Source: an uncultured Alphaproteobacteria bacterium (lineage in GTDB: Bacteria; Pseudomonadota; Alphaproteobacteria; Micavibrionales; Micavibrionaceae). Taken from it: a stretch of 64,000 bases of DNA. Positions within the stretch are counted from its first letter, which is position 1. Each line of letters starts with the position of its first letter. A program made the translations under genes and the position numbers. The notes under the pieces were generated by a model that did not search any database, was not told the origin of the DNA, and worked only from the letters and a program-made list of their open reading frames with translations. Where the stretch lies: positions 16,412 to 80,411 of the forward strand of contig CAMLJM010000010.1 of assembly GCA_946480475.1 (NCBI GenBank). Reading direction: 5' to 3'. Below, in pieces: positions 54,378-63,975 of this stretch.

Positions 54378-56486
54378 ATGACTGAGATTTATCTTCTCGT
54401 CGCCTGCTGTGGTTTCCTGGCCCTCATTTATGGCCAGCTGACTGCGCGTAAGGTGATGTCCATGCCGGCAGGCAATGAAACGATGCAAAGCATCGCTGCT
54501 GCCATTCAGGAAGGTGCGAAGGCTTACCTGAACCGCCAATATAAAACGATTGGTTATGTCGGTATTGTTGTAGCTATTCTGCTCGGTATGCTGCTGGGCA
54601 AGCACGTGGCTATCGGTTTCGTAATTGGCGCTGTTCTTTCAGGCGTTGCCGGTTACATCGGTATGAACGTATCTGTTCGTGCAAACGTCCGTACAGCGCA
54701 GGCTGCGACGCAGGGCCTTGAGACAGCACTCGACGTTTCCTTCAAATCTGGTGCCATCACAGGCATGCTGGTTGTTGGTCTTGGTCTGCTGGGCGTTGGC
54801 GTTTACACCTGGGTTCTCGATGGTTACTTCAATATGGATCTACGCGCGCAGCTTGAGGGCCTCGTGGGCCTGAGCTTCGGTGCTTCCCTGATCTCCATCT
54901 TTGCCCGTCTGGGTGGTGGTATCTTCACCAAAGGCGCTGACGTTGGCGCTGACCTGGTGGGTAAAGTTGAAGCTGGCATTCCTGAGGATGATCCACGTAA
55001 CCCTGCTGTTATCGCCGATAACGTAGGTGACAACGTTGGTGACTGCGCCGGTATGGCTGCCGACCTGTTCGAAACATATGCCGTGACCGTTGTGGCGACG
55101 ATGCTGATTGCGTTCAGCGTGTTTGCTCCAGGCGCGCAGCAAATGATGATGATGATTCCGCTGATGATTGGCGCGCTCTGCATTATCGCCTCGATCGCCG
55201 GTACATACTTTGTTCGCATCAATCCGGTTAAAAAGAGCATTATGGGCGCCCTTTACCGCGGCCTGATTGCCTCAGCCATCTTCGCTGTGCTGTTCCTGGT
55301 TGTGATGCTGGCGCAGGTTGGCATTGACAAGCAGTTCCCGCTGGCTGCCGGTGGTTTCGTAACAGGCATGGATATGCTCTGGTGCGCATTCATTGGTCTG
55401 GCTGTTACAGGTCTGCTGATCTGGATCACAGAGTTTTACACTTCGACGGCTTTCCGTCCAGTGCGCTCCGTGGCCAAATCGTCTGAGACCGGTCACGGTA
55501 CAAACGTGATCCAGGGCCTGGCTGTTTCCATGGAAGCATGCGCTCTGCCGGTCATCGTGATCTGCGGCGGTATTTTCCTGGCTTACGATCAGGCTGGCCT
55601 GTTCGGGATCTCTCTGGCGGCTACAACGATGCTGTCCCTCGCGGGCATGATCGTGGCGCTGGATGCTTATGGTCCGGTGACAGATAATGCTGGTGGTATC
55701 GCAGAAATGTCGAAAATGCCAGATAACATCCGCGTTACAACGGACGCTCTGGATGCTGTTGGCAACACGACCAAAGCAGTGACCAAGGGTTACGCGATCG
55801 GTTCTGCCGGTCTTGCTGCTCTGGTGCTGTTTGCGGCCTATACCGAAGAAATCAAACACTACTTCCACGGCAATGCCGAACTGGTAAACATCCAGTTCTC
55901 GCTGACAAACCCGTATGTTGTGATTGGTCTGTTCATCGGTGGTCTGCTGCCTTACTTATTCGGTGCTATGTCGATGACGGCTGTTGGCCGTGCGGCAGGT
56001 TCCGTTGTGATTGAGGTGCGCCGTCAATTCCGTGAAATCCCGGGCATCATGCAAGGCACAGCGAAGCCAGAATATGGCACAGCTGTTGATCTGCTGACCA
56101 AAGCTGCAATCAAGGAAATGATTGTTCCTTCATTGCTGCCGGTTGTGGCTCCGGTTGTTCTGTTCGTTGCCGTATGGCAACTGGGCGGCCAACTGGCTGC
56201 GTTCCAGGCTCTGGGCGCGATGCTGATGGGTACAATCGTCACAGGTCTCTTCGTGGCGATCTCCATGACTTCCGGTGGTGGTGCATGGGACAACGCGAAG
56301 AAGTTCATCGAAGAAGGCAATTACGGCGGCAAGGGCTCAGAAGCTCATAAGGCAGCTGTAACGGGCGACACTGTTGGCGATCCTTACAAGGATACAGCAG
56401 GCCCTGCCGTGAACCCGCTGATCAAAATCACCAACATCGTGGCTATTCTGCTGGTCGCTATTGTTGGCAAGATGCTGATGCACTAA
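54378..56486 (+). CDS. hppA: K+-independent membrane proton-translocating pyrophosphatase
   Basis: The enzyme pumps H+ across the membrane using pyrophosphate. The 702-residue protein has some 15-16 membrane helices and the PPi/Mg site motifs [32 protein letters not shown] (in pieces 190-225) and the C-terminal [21 protein letters not shown]. The subgroup switch reads [10 protein letters not shown]: Lys and Thr replace the Ala and Gly of K+-dependent enzymes, which marks the K+-independent H+-pumping class. TAGGGGA precedes the ATG. A strong terminator follows. Confidence 0.95.
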   Translation: MTEIYLLVACCGFLALIYGQLTARKVMSMPAGNETMQSIAAAIQEGAKAYLNRQYKTIGYVGIVVAILLGMLLGKHVAIGFVIGAVLSGVAGYIGMNVSVRANVRTAQAATQGLETALDVSFKSGAITGMLVVGLGLLGVGVYTWVLDGYFNMDLRAQLEGLVGLSFGASLISIFARLGGGIFTKGADVGADLVGKVEAGIPEDDPRNPAVIADNVGDNVGDCAGMAADLFETYAVTVVATMLIAFSVFAPGAQQMMMMIPLMIGALCIIASIAGTYFVRINPVKKSIMGALYRGLIASAIFAVLFLVVMLAQVGIDKQFPLAAGGFVTGMDMLWCAFIGLAVTGLLIWITEFYTSTAFRPVRSVAKSSETGHGTNVIQGLAVSMEACALPVIVICGGIFLAYDQAGLFGISLAATTMLSLAGMIVALDAYGPVTDNAGGIAEMSKMPDNIRVTTDALDAVGNTTKAVTKGYAIGSAGLAALVLFAAYTEEIKHYFHGNAELVNIQFSLTNPYVVIGLFIGGLLPYLFGAMSMTAVGRAAGSVVIEVRRQFREIPGIMQGTAKPEYGTAVDLLTKAAIKEMIVPSLLPVVAPVVLFVAVWQLGGQLAAFQALGAMLMGTIVTGLFVAISMTSGGGAWDNAKKFIEEGNYGGKGSEAHKAAVTGDTVGDPYKDTAGPAVNPLIKITNIVAILLVAIVGKMLMH

Positions 56487-56507
56487 TCGACTGATCTAGC
56501 AAACATT

Positions 56508-56536
56508 AAAGCCCCTCAGGAATGAGGGGCTTTTCT
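56508..56536 (+). terminator. Rho-independent terminator after hppA
   Basis: AAGCCCCTCA (56509-56518) pairs perfectly with TGAGGGGCTT (56523-56532) around the tetraloop GGAA, followed by T residues. Confidence 0.95.
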
Positions 56537-56577
56537 TTATCTGGCTTACTTTGGTAGAAGCAGCTATAAAGCCGCCC

Positions 56578-57849
56578 ATGTCGAATGTGGAAATTACCAT
56601 TAATGAACTGGGCGCGCGGGGCGATGGCGTGGGTCGTCTGCCTGATGGTACGCGCGTATTCGTCGAGGGCGTTCTGCCCGGCGAAAAGGTTCAGGTGCGC
56701 ATGCTGGATAAAGAGCGTGCTGCGTTGGTGAATGTGATTGAGGCGTCTGCCGATCGTGCAGTGCCAGCATGCCCACATTTCAGCGTTTGCGGTGGGTGTG
56801 TGCTTCAGCACGCAGGGACTGAGGTCTACAGCGATTTTAAGAAGCAAACGGTTCTGCATGCGCTGGAGCGGGCAGGGATCACGCCTGAGCAGGTGGAGGG
56901 ACCATTTATTAGCGCGCCGGGCACACGCCGCCGCGCGACTTTAGCTGCCGTGAAAGTGGGGAAGAAGGTGGTTTTAGGCTTCAATGAGCGTGGTTCCATG
57001 AAACTGGTGGAAATCCAGGCTTGTGCCGTTCTGCATCCACGCATCGTGAAGTTGCTTCCGGCGTTACGCGACCTGATGTCCAAAGTCATGAAGGTTGATA
57101 AGCAAAAGGCCGATATTTCTGTTACAGAGGCAAATGGACAGCTGGATATTCTTATTACCAGTCCGTTGACTAAAGAAACCTGGATGCCGTTCCCAATGCT
57201 GGAGGCGTTTCAGGATTTTGCGGAGGAGCAGAATATCGCACGCCTGTCATGGCGTCCCGCGGTGCGGACTGATCCTGAATTAATACTTGAGCGTGAGCCT
57301 TTCAAGATTTCTCTGGGTGGTGTTGCGGTTGTGCCGCCACCGGGTAGTTTCCTGCAAGCGACTGAAGACGGTGAAGCTGCTTTGATCAAAGCTGTACTGG
57401 ATGGATTGTCAGGAAAGACAGGCAAGGTTGCTGATCTTTATGCCGGGTCGGGGACATTCACATTCCCCCTTTTGAATGCGGGGTGGGATGTGCTGGCGGT
57501 TGAAAGCTACAAAGCCGCGCTTGAATCGTTACAGGTCGCGGGGCGTTCATTCCCGAAATTGAAAACCGGCGTGCGTGATCTGTCAAAAGAACCGCTGACA
57601 GCGAAAGAGCTGAAAGGGTTTGATGCTGTTGTTGTTGATCCGCCGCGCGAAGGGGCAGCACCGCAAATGAAAGTGCTGGCGGATTCCGATATTCCGCTGG
57701 TTATCAGCGTATCATGCAGCGCGACTAGTTTTGCCCGGGATGCACAATATCTTACCGAAGCTGGCTATAAGCTCAAGAAGCTTACGATTGTCGATCAATT
57801 CCTGTGGTCCCATCATATTGAAATGGTTGGTATTTTTACCCATCAATAA
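56578..57849 (+). CDS. RNA m5U methyltransferase (RlmD/TrmA family)
   Basis: The 423-residue enzyme methylates uridine C5 in rRNA or tRNA with SAM. It has an N-terminal TRAM domain (VEITINELGARGDGVGRL), the 4Fe-4S Cys set (CPHFSVCGGC and a later Cys in QACAVLHP), the SAM site LYAGSGTFTFPL and DPPREGA. The nucleophile Cys lies in SVSCSATSFARD, where the usual motif is SCNPxTxARD; the Asn-Pro after Cys is Ser-Ala here. ATG 56578 was chosen over an in-frame GTG at 56551. The iron-sulfur site favours RlmC/RlmD over TrmA. Confidence 0.87.
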   Translation: MSNVEITINELGARGDGVGRLPDGTRVFVEGVLPGEKVQVRMLDKERAALVNVIEASADRAVPACPHFSVCGGCVLQHAGTEVYSDFKKQTVLHALERAGITPEQVEGPFISAPGTRRRATLAAVKVGKKVVLGFNERGSMKLVEIQACAVLHPRIVKLLPALRDLMSKVMKVDKQKADISVTEANGQLDILITSPLTKETWMPFPMLEAFQDFAEEQNIARLSWRPAVRTDPELILEREPFKISLGGVAVVPPPGSFLQATEDGEAALIKAVLDGLSGKTGKVADLYAGSGTFTFPLLNAGWDVLAVESYKAALESLQVAGRSFPKLKTGVRDLSKEPLTAKELKGFDAVVVDPPREGAAPQMKVLADSDIPLVISVSCSATSFARDAQYLTEAGYKLKKLTIVDQFLWSHHIEMVGIFTHQ

Positions 57850-57884
57850 TTGACATAATCTTTGCATTTGTGATATAAGCAAAC

Positions 57885-58568
57885 ATGTCTGAAGCGATAG
57901 ATAAAGTGGCACGTAGAGAAAAGTTAAAGGCGGAAGGTTGGCCTGTAACTCTGGCGGAGCTTTTCGAGCGCACGAATATTCCATTTGATCACTGTGCGCG
58001 CATGACAATCGATATGCAGCAGGAATTTATAGTGTCTCCTCGTATGGAAGAGATTGCGGCTCATATGAAGGATCATATTGCTCCCGCTTTTAATGAGATT
58101 GGTATTCCCACCTATTGGGTTTATTGGCCTGATGGAAATAGGTCTTATGCTCAAACGCGTGTTGACCTTATCGCGCAAGATTACAAAGAAGGATCGTGTG
58201 CCATTTATGACATTTGGCCCGCTGAAATTGATAAGGTACTACCCAAGCATGGTTCATCGGCGTTTCAACATGGTTTGATGCAGAAGGTTGATGGTCCCAC
58301 TTTAACTGAGCTTACACTCTATGAGGATGATGTTGAATTACTGCTGGTGGATGGCTTCTTTTACGATGAATGTGTAACACGTACGATTGTTGATGCTGCA
58401 AAACGCGGCTATCTGGTTGCCTTGCTGGAAGATGGAACGGATGGCCCACCTTCTTACAGTCTGCATGAGCCTGAGCTTATTGAAGCCGGTGTGATTTTCC
58501 TGAATTCAGATGAAGCGATAAACACACTGAAAGAGCGTGCGCTGCATAAACCTACAATATCCATTTAA
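57885..58568 (+). CDS. Isochorismatase-like cysteine hydrolase
   Basis: The 227-residue protein shows the triad of the isochorismatase-like family: Asp in TIDMQQEFI, Lys in LPKHGSSAF and Cys in FFYDECVTRTIVDAAKRGY. It should hydrolyse an amide or related bond (nicotinamidase-, carbamoylase- or isochorismatase-like), but the substrate cannot be read. The N-terminal 35 residues (VARREKLKAEGWPVTLAELF) are additional to the usual core. It ends against the convergent bamE gene with no gap. Confidence 0.8.
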   Translation: MSEAIDKVARREKLKAEGWPVTLAELFERTNIPFDHCARMTIDMQQEFIVSPRMEEIAAHMKDHIAPAFNEIGIPTYWVYWPDGNRSYAQTRVDLIAQDYKEGSCAIYDIWPAEIDKVLPKHGSSAFQHGLMQKVDGPTLTELTLYEDDVELLLVDGFFYDECVTRTIVDAAKRGYLVALLEDGTDGPPSYSLHEPELIEAGVIFLNSDEAINTLKERALHKPTISI

Positions 58569-59039
58569 TTAGCGGCCGGGCACGCCGACGCCGCCTGTGG
58601 GGCCGCCGTCTTTGTTAAACTTACCCAGATTGCCTAGCATCTGTTGCATGAAAGTCATTTCATTACCGGATGTAGGTGTCTTGCGATCTACGTAAGGAAT
58701 GTTCTGGCGGTTGCTATCGACATCGTTGATTTGTTCAACAATGCCGTTTGCATCGAACATGATCACTACAACGCGGTCCTCGACAACCTTGTCGTCAAAA
58801 ATACCCGTCTTTTCTGTTTTCTGTTCCAGGTAATACCAGACGGTATCATCAAACGGGGCCACGGTTGTGGGGGAACCCATTTTGCGTAGGACATCCGTGC
58901 GGGTATCAATTCCTTTTTGCACCTGCGCCAGTTTATAGTCGTCGATCAGGTTTCCGCGCATGTTCACCGTGGGGGTGCAGGCTGCGGATAGCAAGGAAAG
59001 GGCAAGGGCTGTAATAACGAATATGTTTTTCATGGTCAT
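58569..59039 (-). CDS. bamE: Outer-membrane assembly lipoprotein BamE/OmlA
   Basis: BamE is a small subunit of the BAM complex that inserts outer-membrane proteins. The 156 residues have a lipoprotein signal with lipobox LSAAC, then the SmpA/OmlA core (AQVQKGIDTRTDVLRKMGSP, TVWYYLEQKTEK, VVVIMFDANG). It is divergent from the ubiquinol-cytochrome c chaperone gene, the normal order in Alphaproteobacteria. A second ATG two codons in is an equally possible start. Confidence 0.92.
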   Translation of the reverse strand: MTMKNIFVITALALSLLSAACTPTVNMRGNLIDDYKLAQVQKGIDTRTDVLRKMGSPTTVAPFDDTVWYYLEQKTEKTGIFDDKVVEDRVVVIMFDANGIVEQINDVDSNRQNIPYVDRKTPTSGNEMTFMQQMLGNLGKFNKDGGPTGGVGVPGR

Positions 59040-59102
59040 ATCTTCAGGAAATGTTATATATCCGCTGGTTGCCCAAAATCAATCATACAGGTGATTTTAT
59101 CC

Positions 59103-59654
59103 ATGTTGTTCGGATTATTGAAAAAATTTGGCCCTGAAGACGATGCTGCGGTGCTGCTTTATCCCCTGATAGTGAAGCAGGCGCGGTTGCCTGTGTTTTA
59201 TCAATCTCTGGGGGTGCCTGATACTGTGACCGGGCGATTCGATATGATCGTACTGCATATTGTGCTTTTGGTGAATCGCCTGAAAGAAGAGGGAAAAACA
59301 GGCGCAAAGCTTTCTCAGGCGCTGTTTGACCGCTTTTTCGTTGATATGGATGAGGCTTTACGGGAGCAGGGCGTTGGCGATTTAAGCGTACCGCGACATA
59401 TAAAACGCATGATGCAGGGTTTTAATGGCCGCCGTGAAGTTTATGAGGCCGCTTTGGCTTCGGAGGACGATGTGCTTTTAGCGGATATCTTGAAGCGTAA
59501 CCTTTATGGTGCAATTGCCAATGTGAATGATGATATGGTAAACAAAACTGTCCAATACGTGAAAACCTGCCGTAACGGATTAAGACGCCATAACGTGAGT
59601 GATTTTATGTCCGGCAGGCTTTCCTTTGCAGAAATTAGGGTCCAGGACTGCTGA
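59103..59654 (+). CDS. Ubiquinol-cytochrome c chaperone family protein
   Basis: The 183-residue protein belongs to the Cbp3-like family that helps assemble the cytochrome bc1 complex: YPLIVKQARLPVFYQSLGVPDTVTGRFDMIVLHIVLLVNRL and FDRFFVDMDEALREQGVGDLSVPRHIKRM are typical. ATG 59103 was chosen over GTG 59091 because it matches the family N-terminus. The DUF177 gene starts 2 bp after its stop, so the pair is co-translated. Confidence 0.9.
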   Translation: MLFGLLKKFGPEDDAAVLLYPLIVKQARLPVFYQSLGVPDTVTGRFDMIVLHIVLLVNRLKEEGKTGAKLSQALFDRFFVDMDEALREQGVGDLSVPRHIKRMMQGFNGRREVYEAALASEDDVLLADILKRNLYGAIANVNDDMVNKTVQYVKTCRNGLRRHNVSDFMSGRLSFAEIRVQDC

Positions 59655-59656
59655 AC

Positions 59657-60271
59657 ATGAGTAAGAAAAAGAAAACACCTGTAGCAATTCCCGATCCTGA
59701 ATGGTCGGTGCTGGTTGATGCACAGACAGTGACTTCAAATCCGCAGAAGGTGCGTATAGCGGCCTCTGAAGAGGAACGAAAAGCGCTTTGTAAGAGGCTG
59801 GATCTTGCCACTATCAGCAGTCTTAGTGCTGATGTGACTTTGCATCGTGCAAAGGGGAGCGTTATTCATGTGAACGGCCTGATGAAGGCGAATGTAACAC
59901 AGTCATGCAGCATCACCATGGATCCTGTTCAGACCCAAATCGAAGAAACTTTTGAGGGTTGGTATGCAGACCAGGAACGTATTGTCATGTTGGCCAAGGC
60001 AAGGCATGAACGTTTGGGGCGTCTCGCGGACTCTGAAATTCCTATTCTGGATGAAAGCGAAGATCCTGAGCCTTTAGAAAATGGCATGATTGATATTGGT
60101 GAATTGGTGGTTCAGCATCTGTCTCTGGCCGTTGATTCCTTCCCCCGTCGCCGCGGTTTGGAAGAAAAGGAACCCGTTGAAGTTTCTGTAGCAGGAGAAG
60201 GGTCTGCTTTACGTAAAAATCCGTTTGAGGCGCTCAAAAACTGGAAGAAATCAAAAACAGATGAAAGCTGA
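59657..60271 (+). CDS. YceD/DUF177 family protein
   Basis: The 204-residue acidic protein belongs to the DUF177/YceD family found upstream of rpmF: it has VNGLMKANVTQSCSITMDPVQTQIEETFEGWY and later MIDIGELVVQHLSLAVDSFPRRRG. The family has been linked to 23S rRNA or ribosome metabolism because of this position. It lies directly between the Cbp3-like gene and rpmF. Confidence 0.9.
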   Translation: MSKKKKTPVAIPDPEWSVLVDAQTVTSNPQKVRIAASEEERKALCKRLDLATISSLSADVTLHRAKGSVIHVNGLMKANVTQSCSITMDPVQTQIEETFEGWYADQERIVMLAKARHERLGRLADSEIPILDESEDPEPLENGMIDIGELVVQHLSLAVDSFPRRRGLEEKEPVEVSVAGEGSALRKNPFEALKNWKKSKTDES

Positions 60272-60444
60272 CCAATGAAAACAATCATTTTATATATAAC
60301 TAACTGATATTATTAACCTTTTCTTTTGGCCAGCACAGGGTGTGCCTTTCCTTGCTATAAAATTTGCCAAAAAACGGGATATTCCTTGCATAAGAAGGAC
60401 AAATCCTATATTTACTCAGTCGCTTACAGATAAGGATTACTGAT

Positions 60445-60624
60445 ATGGCTGTTCCTAAGAAACGCAAATCTTACTCGAAAACCCGTATGGTGCGCTCTCA
60501 TGATGCGCTGAAAACCGTTAATTGGGTTGAAGACAAAACCTCAGGTGAGCCGGTACGCCGCCACCATGTTGACCTGAAGACAGGCATGTACAAGGGCCGT
60601 CAGGTTATTGAACAACGCGATTGA
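60445..60624 (+). CDS. rpmF: 50S ribosomal protein L32
   Basis: The 59-residue protein begins [20 protein letters not shown] and continues [19 protein letters not shown], which is the Cys-free alphaproteobacterial L32. TAAGGA lies about 8-10 nt before ATG 60445. It sits between DUF177 and plsX, its usual place. The gap before it (60272-60444) has a small GCACA-GGG-TGTGC hairpin and a presumed promoter I cannot define. Confidence 0.97.
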   Translation: MAVPKKRKSYSKTRMVRSHDALKTVNWVEDKTSGEPVRRHHVDLKTGMYKGRQVIEQRD

Positions 60625-60655
60625 CATTCAATCGACGTGTTGCGAAGTTTGGCGG

Positions 60656-60669
60656 GCCGGGTAACCGGC
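60656..60669 (+). terminator. Weak hairpin between rpmF and plsX
   Basis: GCCGG-GTAA-CCGGC forms a 5-bp stem with a GNRA-type loop, followed by a poor T-rich stretch. It may be a weak terminator or attenuator. Confidence 0.35.
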
Positions 60670-60704
60670 TCGTTCTTACTTTGTAGAGACATATATTAGT
60701 CCTC

Positions 60705-61772
60705 ATGACAAATTCCCTGACAATCGCATTGGATGCCATGGGCGGAGACTTCGGCCCCGAGGTTGTTATTCCGGCAGCGGCGATGGCCCTCGAAGAGCTC
60801 GGCGGGCAGGTGCGTTTTCAATTCTATGGCCGTGAAGAAGAAATCAGAAAATTCCTGAACAATCATAGCACGCTGGTCACGGCTTCTGAGGTCATTCATA
60901 CCGACAAAGTGATTTCGAGCCATGATAAACCCTCGGTGGCTTTACGTGCCGGTCGTGACTCCAGCATGCGGTTGGCGATTGATGCCGTGAAAGAAGGTCG
61001 CGCTGATGCGGTTGTCTCTGCGGGTAACACGGGCGCCTTGATGGCAACAGCCAAGATGGTGCTGAAATGCCTGCCGGGTATTACGCGTCCGGCCATTGCC
61101 AGCGTATTCCCGACAAAGACAAGCGATATCGTCATGCTTGATCTTGGTGCTAACGTAACTTGTGATGCAGAAATCCTGACTCAGTTTGCTGTATTGGGTT
61201 CTGTTTATGCACGCGTGGTAAAAGGCGTTTCAACACCTACGGTCGGTCTATTGAATATCGGTTCGGAAGATATGAAGGGTCATGACGAAGTGCGTGCTGC
61301 GGCGGCTATTCTCTCCAGCATTAAATTCCCAGGTCGTTATTATGGGTTTGTTGAGGGGAATGACATTCCGCTTGGCACTGTTGATGTTGTCGTGACCGAT
61401 GGGTTTACCGGAAATGTTGTGATCAAGGTGGCTGAGGGTGTCGCGTCGCTGAGCGGTGATTTGCTGAAGCAAGCGTTTATGTCGTCGCCCGTATCAAAGC
61501 TTGGTGCTTTCCTTGCTTACGGCGCGCTTAAGAAGATGAAAAAGCGTCTTGATCCGCGTGCGTATAACGGCGGTATGTTCTTAGGGCTTAATGGTATTTG
61601 CGTGAAGAGCCATGGGGGCATGAATGCGCAGGGTTTTTACCACGCTATTATGGTTGCCGCTAATCTTGTTAAGAACGATTATAACCGTCGTGTCGCCAAA
61701 GAGATGGAACAGGTTATGAATCAGGAATCATTTTTCTCTGCCGTCGCCGCGCAGGGCGGAGATACCGTATGA
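60705..61772 (+). CDS. plsX: Phosphate acyltransferase PlsX
   Basis: PlsX makes acyl-phosphate from acyl-ACP for phospholipid synthesis. The 355-residue protein has the N-terminal [41 protein letters not shown] and a C-terminal [13 protein letters not shown], all diagnostic. fabH starts 4 bp before the plsX stop (ATGA overlap), so the two are translationally coupled. Confidence 0.96.
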   Translation: MTNSLTIALDAMGGDFGPEVVIPAAAMALEELGGQVRFQFYGREEEIRKFLNNHSTLVTASEVIHTDKVISSHDKPSVALRAGRDSSMRLAIDAVKEGRADAVVSAGNTGALMATAKMVLKCLPGITRPAIASVFPTKTSDIVMLDLGANVTCDAEILTQFAVLGSVYARVVKGVSTPTVGLLNIGSEDMKGHDEVRAAAAILSSIKFPGRYYGFVEGNDIPLGTVDVVVTDGFTGNVVIKVAEGVASLSGDLLKQAFMSSPVSKLGAFLAYGALKKMKKRLDPRAYNGGMFLGLNGICVKSHGGMNAQGFYHAIMVAANLVKNDYNRRVAKEMEQVMNQESFFSAVAAQGGDTV

Positions 61773-62743
61773 CAATTCGCAGCGTAATATTGGGCACCGG
61801 TTCCTATCTGCCGGAACGCATCATGACGAATAAAGAATTGGAATCCATCGTCGATACGACGGATGAATGGATTGTGCAGCGTAGCGGCATTAGCGAACGC
61901 CGCGTTGCTGCCGAAAATGAAACCACGGCGGATATGGCTATTATCGCCGCACGTCGATCATTGGAAGCTTCCGGCCTTAAGGGCGAAGATATCGATGGGA
62001 TTATTGTTGCGACATCAACACCAGATACCACCTTTCCTTCTGTGGCGGTGAAAGTACAGGCTGCCCTGGGTGTTAAGCACGGCCCCGTGTTTGATGTGCA
62101 GGCCGTGTGCAGTGGGTTTGTGTATGGTCTGACGGTAGCGGACAGCTTAATCCGTACGGGAGCGGCGAAGCGTTTGCTTCTGATCGGCGCTGAGAAAATG
62201 ACATCTATCCTGAACTGGGAAGATCGTACAACCTGTGTCTTGTTTGGTGACGGAGCGGGCGCTGTCGTGCTGGAGGCGCGTGAAGGTAAGGGTACGATTG
62301 AGGATTCTGGTGTAATCTCTACTCATCTTCATGCGGATGGTAATCTGAAAGATATTTTATATGTTGATGGCGGTGTCAGTTCCACAGGTACTGCTGGTCA
62401 CATCATTATGGAGGGCAAAGAAGTTTTCCGTCACGCCGTTTCCCTGATGGCCGAAGTCGTGACGGAGGCGCTTACCCATAATAACCTTTCTGGTGAGGAT
62501 ATCGACTGGCTGGTGCCTCACCAGGCTAATATCCGTATTATAGAAAGCACAGCCAAAAAGCTGGGTATGGACATGGACCGGGTAGTGGCCACAGTGCATC
62601 ACCATGGAAATACTTCTGCGGCGTCCATTCCGTTGGCCCTGGATGAAGCTGTCCGGGATGGACGTATCCACAGGGGAAATATGCTGCTTCTGGAGGCGCT
62701 TGGTTCTGGCCTTACCTGGGGCGCGGCTTTAGTCCGGTATTAG
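61769..62743 (+). CDS. fabH: Beta-ketoacyl-ACP synthase III
   Basis: FabH starts fatty-acid synthesis by joining acetyl-CoA and malonyl-ACP. The 324 residues have the active Cys in VQAVCSGF, His in VPHQANIRI and Asn in HHHGNTSAA, and the conserved [14 protein letters not shown] near the start. It overlaps plsX by 4 bp and is followed by a 165-bp gap before ihfA, which begins with the second copy of a 19-bp motif. Confidence 0.96.
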   Translation: MTIRSVILGTGSYLPERIMTNKELESIVDTTDEWIVQRSGISERRVAAENETTADMAIIAARRSLEASGLKGEDIDGIIVATSTPDTTFPSVAVKVQAALGVKHGPVFDVQAVCSGFVYGLTVADSLIRTGAAKRLLLIGAEKMTSILNWEDRTTCVLFGDGAGAVVLEAREGKGTIEDSGVISTHLHADGNLKDILYVDGGVSSTGTAGHIIMEGKEVFRHAVSLMAEVVTEALTHNNLSGEDIDWLVPHQANIRIIESTAKKLGMDMDRVVATVHHHGNTSAASIPLALDEAVRDGRIHRGNMLLLEALGSGLTWGAALVRY

Positions 62744-62744
62744 A

Positions 62745-62763
62745 AAAACCGCAGAAATCTGCC
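62745..62763. repeat. 19-bp intergenic motif, copy 2 (after fabH)
   Basis: AAAACCGCAGAAATCTGCC starts two bases after the fabH stop and matches 30113-30131 in 18 of 19 positions. It can fold as GCAG-AAAU-CUGC; the single difference between copies keeps this pairing. Confidence 0.45.
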
Positions 62764-62850
62764 GTTATTTCCGGCACACCCAAATTTAAGAAAATCCTGT
62801 TACCCTTTGAATTGAATCACTTTTTTGGTGTTTTTAGCCCTAATCCAAGG

Positions 62851-62880
62851 TTGACGCCGACTAGGGTGCCGGGCTAGTCT
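62851..62880 (+). promoter_or_regulatory. Candidate ihfA promoter with internal inverted repeat
   Basis: TTGACG (62851-62856) and TAGTCT (62875-62880) are separated by 18 nt. GACTAG (62859-62864) and CTAGTC (62874-62879) are perfect 6-bp arms lying between and over these elements, so a dimeric regulator could bind and block the promoter. Confidence 0.4.
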
Positions 62881-62908
62881 TAATCTATAACCAACACACG
62901 AGGTCGCG

Positions 62909-63211
62909 ATGAGTGAACGTACCATCACAAGAGCAGATCTGGCTGAAGCCGTATACGCGCAGGTCGGTCTTTCCCGCAATGAGTCAGCTTCACTGGTTGA
63001 AGTTGTTCTGGATGAAATTGCAGACACTCTGATCAAGGGCGACAACGTCAAGATTTCTTCCTTTGGGAGTTTCTCCATTCGCCAGAAGGGTGAGCGCGTA
63101 GGCCGCAACCCGAAAACAGGCGTTGAAGTGCCGATCCTGCCACGCCGTGTGCTGGTGTTCCGCGCTTCCCATGTTCTCAAAGACAGCATCAACGGCAAAG
63201 CTGAAGAATAA
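62909..63211 (+). CDS. ihfA: Integration host factor subunit alpha
   Basis: IHF-alpha pairs with IHF-beta to bend DNA at specific sites. The 100-residue protein has the HU/IHF fold with [22 protein letters not shown], the [23 protein letters not shown] beta-arm region and [14 protein letters not shown]. The alpha subunit is indicated by its place after plsX-fabH and before the MerR gene. A 35-bp gap separates it from the MerR gene. Confidence 0.94.
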   Translation: MSERTITRADLAEAVYAQVGLSRNESASLVEVVLDEIADTLIKGDNVKISSFGSFSIRQKGERVGRNPKTGVEVPILPRRVLVFRASHVLKDSINGKAEE

Positions 63212-63246
63212 GAATAGCAACGTCCTCTAAGGAAAGCAGAAAAGCT

Positions 63247-63807
63247 ATGAGTACCCACAACCAGAATAAAGTACAGACATCCTATGAAGGTGAAGCGGCT
63301 GAAGCACCGGTTACGAAAGTGAGCGCTACGGTATCGCGTTCTTCTAAGGAGAAAGCTCCTACAGCTTTCCGTACCATCAGCGAGGTGGCTGATGAACTGG
63401 ATGTGCCACAGCACGTCTTACGTTTCTGGGAAACCAAGTTTGCGCAGATCAAGCCGCTGAAGCGTGGCGGCGGTCGTCGTTACTATCGTCCTGAAGATGT
63501 GGTTCTGCTGAAGCGTATTCATAATCTTCTGTACACCGAAGGTTATACGATCAAGGGCGTTCAGAAGCTTCTGAAGGGCCAGGGTAAGGCGCAAGTTGTT
63601 GCCGCTGAATCTCCCGTATCTGCGCCAGCTCCGGTGCAGCAACGTGCTGTTGCCGCTGAGGCTCTGCTGGCAAAGGTTGAAGATGTGGTAGCCGAGCAGC
63701 CGAAAGGCCAGAAGGCGCCGTTGAATGCCAAGCAGAAAGCGATCCTCGAAGCTATGCTGGGCGATCTTAAGGACCTGCGTGATATGATCCGCGGGGATGA
63801 GCAATAA
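63247..63807 (+). CDS. MerR family transcriptional regulator
   Basis: The 186-residue protein has an N-terminal disordered tail (about 1-35), a MerR winged-helix domain ([23 protein letters not shown], then [32 protein letters not shown]) and an Ala/Pro-rich region followed by a short helix. No Cys ligands for metal are present. This type always follows ihfA in many alphaproteobacterial genomes; its target is unknown. GGAAAG lies before the ATG. Confidence 0.9.
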   Translation: MSTHNQNKVQTSYEGEAAEAPVTKVSATVSRSSKEKAPTAFRTISEVADELDVPQHVLRFWETKFAQIKPLKRGGGRRYYRPEDVVLLKRIHNLLYTEGYTIKGVQKLLKGQGKAQVVAAESPVSAPAPVQQRAVAAEALLAKVEDVVAEQPKGQKAPLNAKQKAILEAMLGDLKDLRDMIRGDEQ

Positions 63808-63898
63808 CCAAGGCTCGGAACCTTATTATTTGCATCTGGCATTGAAATAATATAGTTATCTTTCACCGGAATTTCGGCCAGTGGTCAAAATTTCTTGT

Positions 63899-63975
63899 CG
63901 GAGTGTGGCGCAGCCCGGTAGCGCACTTGCATGGGGTGCAAGGGGTCGCAAGTTCGAATCTTGTCACTCCGACCA
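63899..63975 (+). tRNA. tRNA-Pro (anticodon GGG)
   Basis: A full cloverleaf can be drawn: acceptor CGGAGTG (63899-63905) with CACTCCG (63965-63971), D-arm GCGC/GCGC, anticodon stem CTTGC/GCAAG with loop ATGGGGT giving anticodon GGG (63933-63935), T-arm GCAAG-TTCGAAT-CTTGT, discriminator A and encoded CCA (63973-63975). It reads CCC (and CCU) proline codons. It follows the MerR gene, the usual place in Alphaproteobacteria. Confidence 0.97.

Noticed and set aside
62800..63414. 204-residue open frame on the minus strand over ihfA and MerR
   Set aside because: It is antisense to clear genes and covers the ihfA promoter; composition is rich in Ser and Arg.
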